From positions 1 through 8,336 of the forward strand of contig JBFKQC010000110.1 in NCBI GenBank assembly GCA_041627895.1: a stretch of 8,336 nucleotides of DNA. The letters run 5' to 3'. The notes beneath the pieces were generated by a model. It was not told the DNA's origin. It worked only from the letters and a program-made list of their open reading frames with translations, and searched no databases. Positions 6,339 through 8,336 of this stretch are shown here, piece after piece. The position numbers and the translations under genes were made by a program. Position 1 is the first letter of the stretch; each line of letters starts with the position of its first letter. This DNA is from JBFKQC01 sp041627895. Its GTDB lineage: Bacteria; Pseudomonadota; Alphaproteobacteria; Rhodobacterales; Rhodobacteraceae.

Positions 6339-7379
6339 TCAGGCCGCGCTGGCCAGGGGCGTCCGGCGGCGCCAGTCGGCCACCCGCGGCGCCATCACCC
6401 GGCGCCAGAGCGGGGGCACCAGCGCCAGCGCGCTCATCGCCGGCAGCGACGAGGGAAGGGTGGGCACATCCGGCGGCAAGGTCAGCGCCGGGTAGGGCCG
6501 AGCGGGATGCGCATGGTGGTCGGAATGGCGCGGCGCGTTTAGCATCAGGTGGCGCGAGAACGCATGGCCGGCATTCCACGAATGCTGCGGGCCGACGGGT
6601 TCCAGCCGCCCGTCCGGCAGCTCGCGCCGGCGCAGGCCGTAGTGCTGGACGTAATCCGAGACCAGAAGCTGGGACTGCGCGAACAGGCAGAGCCCGAGAT
6701 AGGCGGAAAGCCCCGCGCCCCGGCCGGTGGCCCAGGCGGCGCCGACAAACACCGCGGCGCCGGCGAGGTAGAGAATATAGGGATGCGTGCAGAGCGGCCT
6801 GCCGTAGCGGCGCGCGGTCTCGGCCCGGAACCCGGCGCGGAACGAGCCCCACCAGGCGCGCAGCGCGAAGCGGTAATAGCCCTCGCCCGGGCGCGGCGTG
6901 TTGGGGTCGGCGTCGGTGCCGACGAAGCGGTGATGCACCAGCTTGTGCGCCGAGACGTGGTGCCCGAAGAGAAGCGAGATGTAGACCCATTTGCCGAGCG
7001 TGGCCAGCGCGCGGCCGTTCCGGTGGATCAGCTCGTGCGCGTTGGAACTGCCGACCTGGCCCAGATACAGCCCGGCGGCGAGGAACAGCGCGGTGCCCTC
7101 GGCGGCGCCGATGCCGCGGCCGAAGCCGGCGACGATTACGGCCAGAAGCGGAAGGTGCGCGAGCGCCAGCGCCGCCGACAGCAGGTCATGCGCCGGGAAC
7201 TCCGCGCCTTTGCGCGACGCCCCGGCGGCGCGCGCGGTCAGCACGTCGCCGGCGAAGGTGAAGCCCGTCAGGTAGAACAATGCGATCCAGGCCCAGGCGC
7301 CGCCGGACCATGCCGCCAGCGCCAGCAGCGGCACAGGCGCCAGCGTGGCGGCGGAAAAGGCGAGCGCGGCGCGGCTCAT
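6339..7379 (-). CDS. AlkB-type membrane diiron hydroxylase (alkane 1-monooxygenase family)
   Basis: The ATG at 7379 (346 residues) is preferred over the GTG just before it, because AAGGAG lies 5 bases upstream of the ATG but only 2 from the GTG. Motifs in order: HELIH (115-119), HKLVHH (145-150) followed by DPNTPRPGEGYYRF, DYVQHYGLRR (242-251), HSWN (266-269) and RHSDHHAHPARPYPAL (284-299). These match the histidine boxes and HYG motif of AlkB. Hydrophobic stretches near 10-50, 65-110, 200-218 and 225-240 fit a multi-spanning enzyme. AlkB proteins hydroxylate the terminal carbon of alkanes using O2 and electrons from rubredoxin. No rubredoxin, rubredoxin reductase, alcohol dehydrogenase or AlkS-like regulator is visible, so an alkane-growth role is unproven and another lipid-like substrate is possible. 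Confidence 0.9.
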   Translation of the reverse strand: MSRAALAFSAATLAPVPLLALAAWSGGAWAWIALFYLTGFTFAGDVLTARAAGASRKGAEFPAHDLLSAALALAHLPLLAVIVAGFGRGIGAAEGTALFLAAGLYLGQVGSSNAHELIHRNGRALATLGKWVYISLLFGHHVSAHKLVHHRFVGTDADPNTPRPGEGYYRFALRAWWGSFRAGFRAETARRYGRPLCTHPYILYLAGAAVFVGAAWATGRGAGLSAYLGLCLFAQSQLLVSDYVQHYGLRRRELPDGRLEPVGPQHSWNAGHAFSRHLMLNAPRHSDHHAHPARPYPALTLPPDVPTLPSSLPAMSALALVPPLWRRVMAPRVADWRRRTPLASAA

Positions 7380-7479
7380 CACGGCTCCTTCACGGGTGGG
7401 CGTTTGTGCGGCAAGCTACAATGGACCGGTTAATTCCGGCCAAACCGCGGCCCGGTTCGGGCGAAAGGGAGAGAAGTCG

Positions 7480-8127
7480 TTGAATCCCAGTATGTTGATC
7501 TACTTTTTGGGGTGTATATCCGCGCTCGGCTACCTGTGGTTTACCGCGCGTCCCGTCGGCACGCTGCGCAGCGCGGTCAAGACCGCGCCGATTCTGTTGT
7601 TCGCGGCCGCTTCGCTGGTGGCGGGCGGGCCGGGATGGCTGATCCTGGCGCTGCTGTTGTCGGCGGCGGGCGATCTGGCCCTGTCGCGCGAGGGCCGAAC
7701 CGCGTTCCTGGCGGGGCTTTCGGCGTTCGCGCTAGCGCATCTGGCGTTCATCCTGCTCTTTCAGTCGCTTGGCGGGTCTCAGCTCTGGGACGCGCTGGCC
7801 CGCGCGCCGGTCTGGTCGGCGCTCTTGGTCGGCGCGGCGCTGTCGACCGAGATCTGGCTGGCGCCGCATACCGGGGCAATGCGCTGGCCGGTGCGCATCT
7901 ACGTGGCGCTGATCACGGTGATGGGGCTGGCGGCGCTGGCGCTGCCCGCGGGCTTTGGCGGGGTCGCGGTGGGGGCGGGGCTGTTCATCCTTTCGGACAT
8001 GGTGCTGTCGGTGCGGCTGTTCCGGCTGACCGGCGCCAGCCCCTGGGCGCTGCCGGCGGCGCTGGCGCTGTGGGTGCTGTACATCGCGGGTCAGGCGCTG
8101 ATCGTGGCGGGCACGGCGCCGCTCTGA
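7480..8127 (+). CDS. YhhN/TMEM86-family membrane protein (possible lysoplasmalogenase)
   Basis: I place the start at TTG 7480 (215 residues): AGGGAG (7466-7471) sits 8 bases upstream, whereas the in-frame ATG at 7492 is too far from it. The longer open frame back to 7345 overlaps the AlkB-like gene and is not protein-like. The product is almost entirely hydrophobic, with about seven or eight membrane segments. It carries family signatures SAAGDLALS (61-69), FALAHLAFI (83-91), PVRIYVALITVM (137-148) and FILSDMVLSV (169-178), including the conserved GD and SD acidic residues. Characterised members of the family hydrolyse the vinyl-ether bond of lysoplasmalogens; the role in this organism is unknown. 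It is divergent from the AlkB-like gene across 100 bases. A TACAAT at 7417-7422 is the only -10-like sequence there and lacks a -35. ftsY follows 63 bases later. Confidence 0.85.
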   Translation: MNPSMLIYFLGCISALGYLWFTARPVGTLRSAVKTAPILLFAAASLVAGGPGWLILALLLSAAGDLALSREGRTAFLAGLSAFALAHLAFILLFQSLGGSQLWDALARAPVWSALLVGAALSTEIWLAPHTGAMRWPVRIYVALITVMGLAALALPAGFGGVAVGAGLFILSDMVLSVRLFRLTGASPWALPAALALWVLYIAGQALIVAGTAPL

Positions 8128-8190
8128 CCCCTTCCATCCGGCGCCCGATGGCATTACCTCGGCGCCTGACCGGACCAGACGGGGTGGCGC

Positions 8191-8336
8191 ATGTCATTTT
8201 TCGGCAAGCTGAAGGAGCGGCTGTTCAAGTCGTCGTCGAAGATCGAAGAGGGTCTCGACGCGATCGTGGGCGAGGGCGGCGAGGAAGACGAGGTCGCGCC
8301 GGAGGCGCCCGGGCCGGCCGCTGCGCCCGAGCCCGC
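8191..8336 (+). CDS. ftsY: signal recognition particle receptor FtsY, N-terminal part, runs off the window
   Basis: Only the first 48 codons are present. They read MSFFGKLKERLFKSSSKIEE, then GLDAIVGEG and an acidic Glu/Pro/Ala-rich stretch. This fits the membrane-targeting amphipathic N-terminus and acidic A region of FtsY; the LKERLFKSSSK pattern is characteristic of alphaproteobacterial FtsY. The NG GTPase domain lies beyond the edge. FtsY docks SRP-ribosome complexes at the inner membrane. The ribosome-binding site (GGGGTGG) is modest. In the 63-base gap from the YhhN gene, two GGCGCC words (8140-8145 and 8161-8166) can pair, with no T-run after them. The identification rests on a short N-terminus and is therefore not absolute. 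Confidence 0.8.
   Translation, partial: MSFFGKLKERLFKSSSKIEEGLDAIVGEGGEEDEVAPEAPGPAAAPEP

Noticed and set aside
5879..7261. Rightward 460-codon open frame opposite the small exported protein and the AlkB-like gene
   Set aside because: Its translation is low-complexity Arg/Ala/Gly sequence; the minus strand carries a signal-peptide protein and all the AlkB motifs.
7425..7438. Palindrome CCGGTTAATTCCGG as an operator
   Set aside because: Only the CCGG ends pair cleanly; four of the inner positions mismatch, so symmetry is too weak.
7380..7479. Divergent promoters between the AlkB-like and YhhN genes
   Set aside because: A TACAAT at 7417-7422 on the plus strand has no acceptable -35 at 16-18 bases, and no good pair is found on the minus strand.

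Overview
The window is very GC-rich, with coding frames strongly biased to G/C in third positions. Its gene content and order (yfgM-like, bamB-like, der; ftsY at the right end) suggest an alphaproteobacterium, most likely of the Rhodobacteraceae/Rhodobacterales. That placement is inferred from protein style, not from a marker-gene search.

Left end (1-927): the 5' part of a leftward gene for an RND-type efflux periplasmic adaptor (HlyD/AcrA-like membrane fusion protein). It runs off the window. Its coiled-coil region is a near-perfect tandem array of a 14-residue (42-bp) unit with a proline in every unit. Its upstream region holds a good sigma70-like promoter overlapped by an 18-bp palindrome of TetR-operator type.

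Centre-left (928-4553): a rightward envelope/ribosome housekeeping group. It encodes a YfgM-like single-pass membrane protein, a BamB-like beta-propeller lipoprotein and the double GTPase Der. This is the same order as in the E. coli yfgM-bamB-der region. The first two genes appear to start with TTG.

Centre-right (4554-8127): membrane-lipid genes. They are a rightward three-histidine-box fatty acid desaturase, a leftward small exported four-cysteine protein of unknown function, a leftward AlkB-type membrane diiron hydroxylase, and a rightward YhhN/TMEM86 (lysoplasmalogenase-family) membrane protein. A hairpin plus T-run lies between the AlkB-like gene and the small gene and looks like an intrinsic terminator.

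Right end (8191-8336): the first 48 codons of ftsY, the SRP receptor.

No tRNA, rRNA, CRISPR array, insertion sequence or phage gene is visible. Most of the window is ordinary chromosomal core. The features most worth a second look are the proline-punctuated repeat adaptor with its operator, and the grouping of two membrane diiron enzymes, an orphan secreted protein and a YhhN protein between der and ftsY.
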